From a virus: a stretch of 20,906 nt of DNA. Location: IMG/VR virus record IMGVR_UViG_3300030117_002791, positions 1 to 20,906 of that record; one strand, given 5' to 3'. The notes under the pieces were generated by a model. The model saw nothing but the letters and a program-made list of their open reading frames with translations. It was not told the DNA's origin and did not search any database. Both the position numbers and the translations under genes were made by a program. Shown in pieces: positions 14,681 through 20,681 of this stretch. The first letter of the stretch is position 1; the number at the start of each line of letters is the position of its first letter.

Positions 14681-17530
14681 ATGGCAGATTTTAACGAACC
14701 ACAATTAACCAGTACCTATACAAGTTTTTTAAGCACATTAAAAGCTAGAGATACTGATTTAGCAGCTATGTTTGCTAATGATGCTGTTAGCACATCAAAC
14801 TGGCCTGCAAGAGCAGTTAGATTTAATACCAACTCAAATAAATTTCAAAGACGTAACTCTTCTAATAGTGGTTTTGAGGACTTAACAAGTAATCATCATT
14901 TTCCAGCGATAACGATTGATGGATCTGGGACACTTTCGGTGGGAGGAGATATCACTGGTGCGAGTTTAATTGTTACAGATGATGTAACTGCTGGAAGAGT
15001 TAATGTAGTAAATTCAACTGTTCCAGCTAATGGTATATTCAGAGCAGCTAGTAATACTTTAGGTATAGCAACTGCTGCGGCTCATCAGTGGACAATAGAT
15101 TCAGATGGCAGGTTATTTAATAACGGACAGGCAACACATCAGGGAGATACCTCTTCTGACTTGCAAATTTATAACACTGCTGGAGCAAGAATTGATTTAT
15201 TAAGAGTAGATACTTCAGTTGGTACTAATAATATGTTAGGTCGTATATCGGCATACACACAGGAAAATGCTAATGATGCTTTTAGTGCCTGTGCTCACAT
15301 TGAGTTCAGGTCTGAAGATGCACACACTACTAATGACCACAGTTCAAGAATTGAATTTTTAACAAGTGGAGGTAATGTTAATGATACTACACCTAGAACT
15401 GTAGGTTGCTTTAATCAATTTGGGTTTTTAGGCGTTGGTGAGAATGTTGGTGAGTCTCCAGGAGCACCTTTACACGTTAATTCAGGTAGTTTTACAAGTG
15501 ATGTTGCTATTTTTGCAAGTGACCAAACTAACAACGATGCCACGATAGGTATAAGAGGAAGGCTTAATAATAATTTCGACAACAGAATACATACAGAAGG
15601 TTCAAATATGTCATTCAGGGTCGGAGGTAATGCTACCCCTGCTATAGCGTTAGATTCTTCTGGAATGGTTACTATAAACACAAATATTTCACTAGATTTT
15701 GATTCAGGGGGGAATCCGTGGCCTGGTGCTTTACAAGTAGCTGGAACTGATGGCAAGGCTCAAATTGTTATCGGTAGAGGATCAGCCAATAATTCTGCTC
15801 CTGTTCTTGTATTTAGCAAATACAGAACTAACACTTATTCATTAAATACAGCTTTACAAGTTAATGATGTGCTTGGACAAATGACCTTCAATGGTGCTGA
15901 TGGAAGTAATATGAGTGAAAGTCATAGAATAAGAGCTCAAATAATTACACCTGATTTTTCAGGAAATACTGTAGCTGTAGGCACTGGCAAATTACCTGTC
16001 GAACTTCAAATGCGAACCAGAAATAATGATGGTGGAAGTGTTGTGTATATGAAGATAGATCACAATGGTCATATTCAACATACCCCTCATTCACAGCCAT
16101 CTGGCGGAGGACAAAATGTTTATTGCATAGATCTACGAACTAATAATCAAAATGCAGCAGGTAATTTTCTTAGATTTACTAATGTAGATACAACAATAGG
16201 AGCAGGTCAATTTTCAGGTGGTATTCAATTTGCAACTGCTGATACTAACGCACAAAATAGTGGACTTTTAGGTGAAATAACTGTAGAGGCAGAAAGTGGT
16301 ACTCCTCATGGAATTATGAGAATGAAGATGGCTGGTACTGAACATATAACTATTGAAGGAGCAAATAATCATTTAGGAATACATAGAAGTGATCCAGAAT
16401 TTCCATTAGATGTAGTTGGTAATGCTTTATTCGATGGAAGTGTTTGTGTTTCAACTGAAAGGGCTGGCTTTATTAGCATGAATGAGAGTGCTGCTTTGCA
16501 GGTTACTGGATCTAGTAATGCTAGATCAATGGTAAATATTACAAGATATGGAAATAACCCTGGAAATTTCCCTACTTTAGTTTTTACAAAAAATCATAAT
16601 GATTCGCCATCAGGAAATACAACCTGTCCAGCCGATTCAACATTAGGAGGAGTTGAATTTCAAGGTGCTAATGGAACAGGTTTTGATGTAGGAGCTAGGA
16701 TAATAGGTAAAACTGGTGCAGCCTGGGATGGTACAAACCATAATACAGATTTAATATTTCAAGTTTCTAATCAAGCGATTCTTAACACTCATATGTGTTT
16801 AAGAGGTAATGGAGTACTTAATATAGGAGATGGTGAAGTTCAAGACGATTACAGTACATCAGGAGATGCACGTTTAGTCATTATTGATGCTTCTGCTCCA
16901 GATGTTCTACTTCATAGAAGAGATACTTCTATAGGTGCAACGAATGAACTAGGTGCAATAAAATGTAGCGATTCCGATGGTGGCATACCAGCACCTGCTT
17001 CTGCATCTTTAAGTTTCAGGTCTGCTGAAACACATTCCGCAACCGCAAAAGGAACAGATATAAGAATGCAAATGTGTGCAAACGGCACAACTACACTTAC
17101 TACTAGATTTACGTTTAGAGATTCTGGTGGGTTTGGCGTAAATGGAGACAGTGTTGGAAGTGACGGTGATTGCTTAATTTCCAAAGGAAATGCTCCCCCT
17201 GAGTATCAACCAGTAGGAGCTAAAGCCTTTGTTAATTTTGGAGGTACAAACGGTGTTATTACTGGAGGTAGACCAAACTATAATGTAAGTTCAGTTGATG
17301 ATAATGGGGTTGGTGATTTTACAGTGAATTTTACTAATAGTTTTCCCCAAGCAAATTATGCCTTTTCATTAACTATGGGCAGAGGTAACACTGGTGATGT
17401 TCCATTTACCGTAATTCAAAATGGTGATGACGGAGTTACCACTGATAAATTTAATTTACAGTGTTACAACCTTTCTACTAATAATAAATCGGACGCAGCA
17501 AATATTTCAGCTATATTTTTTGATGATTAA
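14681..17530 (+). CDS. Modular tail fibre protein
   Basis: A 949-residue fibre with an N-terminal attachment part (ADFNEPQLTSTYTSFLSTLK, about 1-60), then many beta-rich modules and a C-terminal domain (about 850-949, FVNFGGTNGVITGG to AANISAIFFDD) of the type that ends many marine phage fibres. Repeats are visible: 'LRVDTSVGTNNMLGRI' at about 173 and 'HRRDTSIGATNELGAI' at about 745, each followed by an FRS..(T)H segment and an F.(D/N)..GFLGVG-like turn, with a weaker relative (FTNVDTTIGAGQFSGGIQF) at about 498. A second module type starts ALQVAG at 350 and ALQVTG at 605, both with LVF(S/T)K. No chaperone or autocleavage domain was seen. It probably trimerises and provides receptor contact beside J. 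Confidence 0.8.
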   Translation: MADFNEPQLTSTYTSFLSTLKARDTDLAAMFANDAVSTSNWPARAVRFNTNSNKFQRRNSSNSGFEDLTSNHHFPAITIDGSGTLSVGGDITGASLIVTDDVTAGRVNVVNSTVPANGIFRAASNTLGIATAAAHQWTIDSDGRLFNNGQATHQGDTSSDLQIYNTAGARIDLLRVDTSVGTNNMLGRISAYTQENANDAFSACAHIEFRSEDAHTTNDHSSRIEFLTSGGNVNDTTPRTVGCFNQFGFLGVGENVGESPGAPLHVNSGSFTSDVAIFASDQTNNDATIGIRGRLNNNFDNRIHTEGSNMSFRVGGNATPAIALDSSGMVTINTNISLDFDSGGNPWPGALQVAGTDGKAQIVIGRGSANNSAPVLVFSKYRTNTYSLNTALQVNDVLGQMTFNGADGSNMSESHRIRAQIITPDFSGNTVAVGTGKLPVELQMRTRNNDGGSVVYMKIDHNGHIQHTPHSQPSGGGQNVYCIDLRTNNQNAAGNFLRFTNVDTTIGAGQFSGGIQFATADTNAQNSGLLGEITVEAESGTPHGIMRMKMAGTEHITIEGANNHLGIHRSDPEFPLDVVGNALFDGSVCVSTERAGFISMNESAALQVTGSSNARSMVNITRYGNNPGNFPTLVFTKNHNDSPSGNTTCPADSTLGGVEFQGANGTGFDVGARIIGKTGAAWDGTNHNTDLIFQVSNQAILNTHMCLRGNGVLNIGDGEVQDDYSTSGDARLVIIDASAPDVLLHRRDTSIGATNELGAIKCSDSDGGIPAPASASLSFRSAETHSATAKGTDIRMQMCANGTTTLTTRFTFRDSGGFGVNGDSVGSDGDCLISKGNAPPEYQPVGAKAFVNFGGTNGVITGGRPNYNVSSVDDNGVGDFTVNFTNSFPQANYAFSLTMGRGNTGDVPFTVIQNGDDGVTTDKFNLQCYNLSTNNKSDAANISAIFFDD

Positions 17531-17542
17531 CAATATTTAAGA

Positions 17543-17548
17543 TAAGAT
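17543..17548 (+). promoter_or_regulatory. Possible -10 box before the small gene cluster
   Basis: TAAGAT lies in a 38-base, nearly all A/T gap (17531-17568), 20 bases before the ATG at 17569. No hairpin precedes the T8 run, so this is not a terminator. A promoter for the downstream small genes is possible but unproven. Confidence 0.2.
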
Positions 17549-17568
17549 ATATTTAATTAATTTTTTTT

Positions 17569-17769
17569 ATGGCTAATTCAGATAAAAGGATAATTTACAC
17601 AAGAAAAGATGGTAGGCTCATTATTAAATGTCCAACAGATAACTGTGGTTTAACAGTAGAAGAAATACAGAAAAAAGATGTACCTGACGGAATAACCAGT
17701 TATATTATAGATGCTTCCAGTATTCCTACTGATAGAAGTTTTAGAAACGCTTGGACTTATACGGAGTAA
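17569..17769 (+). CDS. Fibre-adjacent conserved protein, N-terminal half (split gene)
   Basis: A 66-residue protein: IIYTRKDGRLIIKCPTDNCG (8-27), LTVEEIQKKDVPDGITSYII, DASSIPTDRSFRNAWTYTE. In other phages I recall this sequence type forming the first half of one protein of about 130-150 residues encoded beside tail fibre genes, where 'IPTDR.FRNAW' is followed directly by a helical 'DM.KAKEIH.D.(I/L)R.AR' region. Here a TAA (17767-17769) separates the halves, and the second half follows in the same frame 3 bases later. The function is unknown; a fibre assembly or virion role is suggested only by location. Confidence 0.6.
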   Translation: MANSDKRIIYTRKDGRLIIKCPTDNCGLTVEEIQKKDVPDGITSYIIDASSIPTDRSFRNAWTYTE

Positions 17770-17772
17770 AAC

Positions 17773-18033
17773 ATGGGATTTAGCATTGACATGGCAAAAG
17801 CTAAAGAAATTCATAAAGATAATATTAGGCTTGCCAGAGCAGAAAAATTTAAAGAACTTGACATTGAATTTCAAAAAGCATTAGAAACTGGTGCTTCAAC
17901 TGCTGATATTGCAAATAAAAAGCAAGCATTAAGAGATGCTCCTGCTGATTCTGCTATAGATGCTGCTTCTGATACAGCAGCATTGAAAGCACAATGGAAT
18001 AGTACTATTCTTGGAACATCACCTTATAGTTAA
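17773..18033 (+). CDS. Fibre-adjacent conserved protein, C-terminal half (split gene)
   Basis: An 86-residue, largely helical protein: DMAKAKEIHKDNIRLARAEK (6-25), LDIEFQKALETG, IANKKQALRDAPADSAIDAA, LKAQWN. It is in the same frame as the preceding ORF and separated from it by TAA AAC. Its ATG has GGAG 6 bases upstream (formed by the last codons and stop of the first half), so it can be translated as its own cistron. The KQALRDAPAD motif is the family's clearest mark. Together the two halves may reform one protein non-covalently. The alternatives are a recent nonsense mutation or readthrough. Confidence 0.6.
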   Translation: MGFSIDMAKAKEIHKDNIRLARAEKFKELDIEFQKALETGASTADIANKKQALRDAPADSAIDAASDTAALKAQWNSTILGTSPYS

Positions 18034-18035
18034 TT

Positions 18036-18335
18036 ATGGCAATCAATTACACTTGGAATATTCCCAAAAGATATACAATTGGAGCAGACCAACGTATCAG
18101 TCGAATACACATAATAATTGTTGCATCCGATGGTACGAAAGAATCTATTGCCGATTTTGCAATTACTCTTGCTTTGCCTGATACTATGATCCCTTTTGCA
18201 GATGTAACACAGGATATGGTGATAGGATGGGCAAAAAATCAACTAGGTACAAATGAAATAACGAACATTGAAAATAATTTAAAGAAAAAAATAGATGAAC
18301 AGTATAGTGCTACTACTACTTCTCACTCTTGGTAA
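18036..18335 (+). CDS. Small conserved phage protein (YTWNIP family)
   Basis: A 99-residue protein starting MAINYTWNIPKRY, 2 bases after the previous stop. It has an N-terminal beta part (RIHIIIVASDG, SIADFAITLALPD) and a helical C-terminal part (DVTQDMVIGWAKNQLGTNEI, then IENNLKKKIDEQ). Small proteins with this 'YTW.I' start and a 'W....LG' helix are common beside tail fibre genes in marine phages (possibly the DUF7936 family, from memory). The biochemical function is unknown, and a virion or fibre-assembly role is only suggested by position. Confidence 0.6.
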   Translation: MAINYTWNIPKRYTIGADQRISRIHIIIVASDGTKESIADFAITLALPDTMIPFADVTQDMVIGWAKNQLGTNEITNIENNLKKKIDEQYSATTTSHSW

Positions 18336-18346
18336 TAGGTGTAAAA

Positions 18347-18352
18347 TAGGAT
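18347..18352 (+). promoter_or_regulatory. Possible -10 box (TAGGAT)
   Basis: TAGGAT lies in a 34-base AT-rich gap, 17 bases before the ATG at 18370. It is the same hexamer as that before the fibre gene (14640). There is no clear -35 box. Confidence 0.2.
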
Positions 18353-18369
18353 AACTAAATTTTTATTTT

Positions 18370-18534
18370 ATGGATTTTGCTGCTAAAAAAGAAGCACTTA
18401 TCAAAACAGGGCAAGAACTGTCTGTTAAAGTATCTCAACTTCAAGGGGAAATGAACGAGCTTAATCTGGAGATTATCAAGATTAACGGTAAGATTGAAAT
18501 GTGTGACGAAGAATTAAACTCTGACGAGGAATAA
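18370..18534 (+). CDS. Small coiled-coil protein
   Basis: A 54-residue ORF: MDFAAKKEALIKTGQEL, then SVKVSQLQGEMNELNLEIIK, and an acidic tail ending CDEELNSDEE. Hydrophobic residues at heptad-like spacing through about 10-46 suggest a single coiled coil. Its TAA overlaps the next ATG by one base (TAATG), which supports real translation. No family was recognised; it may be a chaperone- or antirepressor-sized accessory protein, but nothing in the sequence fixes a role. Confidence 0.6.
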   Translation: MDFAAKKEALIKTGQELSVKVSQLQGEMNELNLEIIKINGKIEMCDEELNSDEE

Positions 18535-18770
18535 TGAAAAAACTAATCACAACAATTTTTGCTATAGGTTTATTTCTTCCTGTAGTAGCCGAGGCTGGTG
18601 CTTTTCGAGAAGGAATACCAAAACGTAGAAAGCCTAGATGTAAAGGTAGTGGAGGTGTAATGGTATGCCGTATGCCAAAACACAGAAAACCTAGAAGATG
18701 TGGCATCATGCCTTGTATTCCTCCAGGATATTACAGACCTAATCCACCAAAATTTATTCCTATGGGTTAG
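18534..18770 (+). CDS. Secreted cationic Cys/Pro-rich small protein
   Basis: A 78-residue protein with a clear Sec signal peptide: MKKLITTIFAIGLFLPVVAEA, with cleavage expected after AEA (19-21). The mature part (about 57 residues) has 15 Lys/Arg, one acidic residue, 11 Pro and four Cys (36, 45, 56, 61). It holds two related units, 'KRRKPRCK...VMVCRMP' and 'KHRKPRRCGIMPCIP'. There is no lipobox, so a periplasmic or secreted peptide, probably with two disulphides, is likely. Possible roles are outer-membrane or peptidoglycan disruption at lysis, superinfection exclusion, or binding the cell surface; all are inference. It is translationally coupled to the small coiled-coil gene upstream. Confidence 0.6.
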   Translation: MKKLITTIFAIGLFLPVVAEAGAFREGIPKRRKPRCKGSGGVMVCRMPKHRKPRRCGIMPCIPPGYYRPNPPKFIPMG

Positions 18771-18891
18771 TTTTTTCTGTCATCTGTCTTGTCATAATTC
18801 CCATCGTGATATAGAGGGGAGCCAAAGCACACAGACCAGAAAATACTATAATTGTAGTTAATGGTAATAATTTCAAAAGGGCTTGTCTCAT
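18760..18891 (-). CDS. Possible antisense small membrane protein
   Basis: This minus-strand ORF fills the only 119-base gap in the packed cluster (18771-18889), which has no + strand frame. From the ATG at 18891 it gives 43 residues: MRQALLKLLP, a hydrophobic span TTIIVFSGLCALAPLYITMG, then IMTRQMTEKTNP. This is one clear membrane helix with basic flanks. The frame extends upstream to 18945 (61 residues), but that would overlap the plus-strand gene more. The start shares the palindrome CATG (18889-18892) with the + gene at 18890. No ribosome site is evident. A holin-like or host-membrane role is possible; a chance ORF is the main alternative. Confidence 0.35.
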   Translation of the reverse strand: MRQALLKLLPLTTIIVFSGLCALAPLYITMGIMTRQMTEKTNP

Positions 18892-19102
18892 GTTAAATAA
18901 AATTTCATCTGTATTATCTATTTTATCCTTTATCATTAGCGTCACAACTATTGCTGCTGGATACGCAGGTTATCGTTACATAACAAGTCCACAGTTTGAA
19001 GCGATGATGATGGAAAAGGTTATGGAAGGTGTGGGTAAAATATTGCCTAATCAAATAGATAAAAAACTACCAAAAGTAACAGGCCCAATGTTGCCTTTAT
19101 GA
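18890..19102 (+). CDS. Small single-span membrane protein (paralogue 1)
   Basis: A 70-residue protein with AAAAGGG about 8 bases before the ATG. The N-terminal membrane segment is at about 5-32 (ISSVLSILSFIISVTTIAAG and onward), followed by YITSPQFEAMMMEKVMEGVG, an amphipathic helix, and a basic/Pro-rich end (KKLPKVTGPMLPL). It shares the pattern 'VL.L...I...G......Y..SP.FE....(Q/E).M' with the next gene, so the two look like tandem duplicates. Its last 4 bases overlap the next ATG. Role unknown; the size and one N-terminal membrane span allow a holin/antiholin or spanin-like part, but no specific evidence supports this. Confidence 0.6.
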   Translation: MLNKISSVLSILSFIISVTTIAAGYAGYRYITSPQFEAMMMEKVMEGVGKILPNQIDKKLPKVTGPMLPL

Positions 19103-19422
19103 CAGATTTACAACGCACACCTAGTCGTATAAGAACACGTTTTATAGCTGTCTTGGCATTGATAACATCAGCAATTACATTTGGATCGGGGTTTATGGTG
19201 TTTCTATACATGAAAAGTCCAGCGTTTGAAAATCAATTATTAGGACAAATAATGAAACACATGGACTGGATCGTAGCTGATGAGTTTGAAAAACAGATAA
19301 GAAAGCTAAAACCAAGACCTGTAGCAGATGCTAACGATCCAAACAAATGGTTTTGGGATTACATAGAACAAAGAAATAAAGAGTATATAGAATGGGAAAC
19401 AAAAGGTAAGTGGGAACAATGA
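19099..19422 (+). CDS. Single-span membrane protein (paralogue 2)
   Basis: A 107-residue protein: a basic N-terminus (TDLQRTPSRIRTR), a membrane segment at about 15-37 (FIAVLALITSAITFGSGFMV), then YMKSPAFENQLLGQIMKHMD, which mirrors the preceding gene, and an extended soluble tail rich in Trp and charge (PNKWFWDYIEQRNKEYIEWE). The basic N-terminus suggests a cytoplasmic N-end with the tail outside the membrane. It overlaps its neighbours by 4 bases on each side (ATGA). It differs from paralogue 1 mainly by the longer tail. No function is recognised. Confidence 0.6.
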   Translation: MTDLQRTPSRIRTRFIAVLALITSAITFGSGFMVFLYMKSPAFENQLLGQIMKHMDWIVADEFEKQIRKLKPRPVADANDPNKWFWDYIEQRNKEYIEWETKGKWEQ

Positions 19423-19586
19423 ACTGCTGGCACTGTGAAACTGAATTAATTTGGGGTGGAGATCACGATATGGATGGAGAAGATTATCCAGTAATGTCTG
19501 GTGAATATAGTATGGTAACTAATCTTTCCTGTCCTAAATGTAATTCTTTTGTTGAAGTGTATCTACCAAGAGATGCTTACGATTAA
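19419..19586 (+). CDS. Small zinc-ribbon protein
   Basis: A 55-residue ORF starting MNCWHCETELIWGGDHD and ending FVEVYLPRDAYD. Two CxxC pairs, Cys3/Cys6 and Cys38/Cys41, form a zinc ribbon, with an acidic middle (DMDGEDYPVMSGEY). Small proteins with this start are, from memory, widespread in marine cyanophages, and this is one of the best host clues in the window. It overlaps the previous gene by 4 bases and the next ATG by 1, so it is clearly part of the operon. The ribbon could bind nucleic acid or a host protein (for example the transcription machinery), but no partner can be read from the sequence. Confidence 0.75.
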   Translation: MNCWHCETELIWGGDHDMDGEDYPVMSGEYSMVTNLSCPKCNSFVEVYLPRDAYD

Positions 19587-19819
19587 TGATATTTGGATTT
19601 TTTAAAAAACTAATTAAACATTACATAGATAAGTTTATTGATTGGATGCGTATGGTTAAGTTTGATATAGAATTAGAAACTCAAATAAAAAAATTTCACG
19701 AAGATTGGTTAAGAGAAAATGCAAAAGAAAAACCTAAAGTAATAGAAAAAGGTACGTTTGGAGAAGATGGCTGGTCTATTTCTATTGGAGATATAGATGA
19801 CGAAGATACCAAAAATTGA
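19586..19819 (+). CDS. Small amphipathic/basic protein, unknown
   Basis: A 77-residue protein: a strongly amphipathic N-terminus (IFGFFKKLIKHYIDKFIDWM, 2-21) that could lie on a membrane, a helical middle (IELETQIKKFHEDWLREN), then a Gly/acidic C-terminus (KGTFGEDGWSISIGDIDDED). The ATG overlaps the previous TAA. Its last 23 bases overlap the next gene. No family is recognised with certainty; association with the small membrane genes around it suggests an envelope-related role, which is inference. Confidence 0.55.
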   Translation: MIFGFFKKLIKHYIDKFIDWMRMVKFDIELETQIKKFHEDWLRENAKEKPKVIEKGTFGEDGWSISIGDIDDEDTKN

Positions 19820-20426
19820 AATAAAAGAGGTTTACATTCCAAAGATAAGAACATGGGAAGTGCAGCCACCAATATTAGATTTAATTACTAAACCAGTTGT
19901 CGATATTCCAGGATGTGTTGATGCTCATAGAAATAATTTAACAGGACTGATAAATGAAGATGAACTAGGCACATATCAAGCCTGTGGTACGTTTGATATT
20001 CCTAGCTATGAGCCACTTGAATATAACCCTGCAAATTTTACATATACTGCACCTGCAAAACAACAGGAACAAAAGCAACAGCAACCTCCACAGCAAAAGC
20101 CTCAGATTCCACAAAAGAAAAAAGATAAAAAATTAGAAATCCCACCCTGTCCTAGTAACAAAGAGCAGAAAATCGGGGATTTTCGTAACGATAAAAAGCT
20201 GGAACGTGTTATTGCTTATGAAAGAGGGCAAAATGGGATTGAATGTATCACTTTGTATGAAGACGTACCGTTTATCTCTCAATACATTCCAAGTTTTAAG
20301 CAGTTTACTGGGGTTTTTAGTCTTGCTTTGGTCGGCTGTTCTGCTCCGATCATTCTTAATTTAGTAAAACCAATAGTTAAAAACGTGATAAAGAAACTGA
20401 CAAATAAGAAAAAAGATGTAGAATAG
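19797..20426 (+). CDS. Pro/Gln-rich protein with C-terminal membrane segment
   Basis: A 209-residue protein. The N-terminal domain (1-83) has PPILDLITKPVVDIPGCVDA (24-43) and a second conserved-looking block YQACGTFDIPSYEPLEYNP (60-78). A low-complexity linker (about 84-115) is rich in Gln, Pro and Lys. A short folded part (117-160, PPCPSNKEQKIGD, RVIAYERGQNGIECITLYED) follows, then one membrane segment at about 171-190 (TGVFSLALVGCSAPIILNLV) and a basic tail. Similar cyanophage proteins are known to me as conserved hypotheticals, possibly virion-associated. The tail anchor and long flexible linker would let it span an envelope gap. It is the last gene before the structured noncoding region. 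Confidence 0.65.
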   Translation: MTKIPKIEIKEVYIPKIRTWEVQPPILDLITKPVVDIPGCVDAHRNNLTGLINEDELGTYQACGTFDIPSYEPLEYNPANFTYTAPAKQQEQKQQQPPQQKPQIPQKKKDKKLEIPPCPSNKEQKIGDFRNDKKLERVIAYERGQNGIECITLYEDVPFISQYIPSFKQFTGVFSLALVGCSAPIILNLVKPIVKNVIKKLTNKKKDVE

Positions 20427-20430
20427 TACA

Positions 20431-20498
20431 TAAGCAACCAGACCTGATAAAGAGTAGATTAAGTTCTACCTCCTCACTGTCAGAGCGTCAGTTGCTTA
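20431..20498 (+). repeat. 8-bp inverted repeat enclosing a 52-base loop
   Basis: TAAGCAAC (20431-20438) pairs perfectly with GTTGCTTA (20491-20498). Inside are a smaller stem GTAGA/TCTAC (20454-20458 / 20465-20469) and ACTCC-like ACCTCCTCAC (20468-20477). It begins 4 bases after the last gene. It does not fold as a tRNA: no D or T arm with proper loops and no CCA. It could be a small RNA or a 3' end stabiliser for the operon mRNA. Confidence 0.45.
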
Positions 20499-20501
20499 CT
20501 T

Positions 20502-20532
20502 AGCAAAAGTGTTTTTGAGATTGCCTTTTGCT
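20502..20532 (+). repeat. Perfect 8-bp hairpin
   Basis: AGCAAAAG (20502-20509), 15-base loop containing TTTTT, CTTTTGCT (20525-20532). No T tract follows the 3' arm, so it is not a standard terminator by itself. It lies between the larger inverted repeat and the first terminator. Confidence 0.45.
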
Positions 20533-20540
20533 TATAAATT

Positions 20541-20588
20541 AGTAGGTAGACTAATTGGAAGGGGTCTATCTACTTTTTTATTTTTAAG
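20541..20588 (+). terminator. Intrinsic terminator 1 at the end of the late operon
   Basis: AGTAGGTAGAC (20541-20551) pairs with GTCTATCTACT (20564-20574): 11 bp with one G:U pair and a 12-base loop. It is followed by TTTTTATTTTT. A competing small stem, AATTAG/CTAATT (20537-20542 / 20551-20556), uses part of the 5' arm. It probably ends transcription of the tail and small-gene operon. Confidence 0.75.
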
Positions 20589-20603
20589 GTAGAATGTTCA
20601 TCC

Positions 20604-20648
20604 GTAGATAAGTTTAATATTCGTGACTTGTCTACTTTAATTTTTTGT
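20604..20648 (+). terminator. Intrinsic terminator 2 (tandem, related arms)
   Basis: GTAGATAAGT (20604-20613) pairs with ACTTGTCTAC (20626-20635): 10 bp with one G:U pair, a 12-base loop, then TTTAATTTTTTG. Its arms resemble those of terminator 1. The 3' arm also supplies a possible -35 box (TTGTCT). Confidence 0.65.
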
Positions 20649-20675
20649 ATATAATATATATTACAAGTCTATAAT
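20628..20675 (+). promoter_or_regulatory. Promoter region with two TATAAT boxes
   Basis: TTGTCT (20628-20633), 16 bases, TATAAT (20650-20655) is a reasonable sigma70 promoter (4 of 6 at -35, perfect -10). A second perfect TATAAT is at 20670-20675, with TTGTAT at 20645-20650 (19-base spacing). They lie just after two terminators and just before the GC-richer segment, so a new transcript probably begins near 20663-20683. Confidence 0.5.
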
Positions 20676-20681
20676 TCGGTC

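Noticed and set aside
18482-18709. Minus-strand 75-residue frame opposite the cationic peptide gene
   Set aside because: Fully overlaps two coupled + strand genes and reads as low-complexity repeats mirroring the KPR repeats; shadow frame.
20431-20500. tRNA-like cloverleaf suggested by the AAGCAAC/GTTGCTT end stem and about 70-base length
   Set aside because: No 5-bp T stem with a 7-base loop, no D-arm GG, no anticodon stem in place, no CCA.
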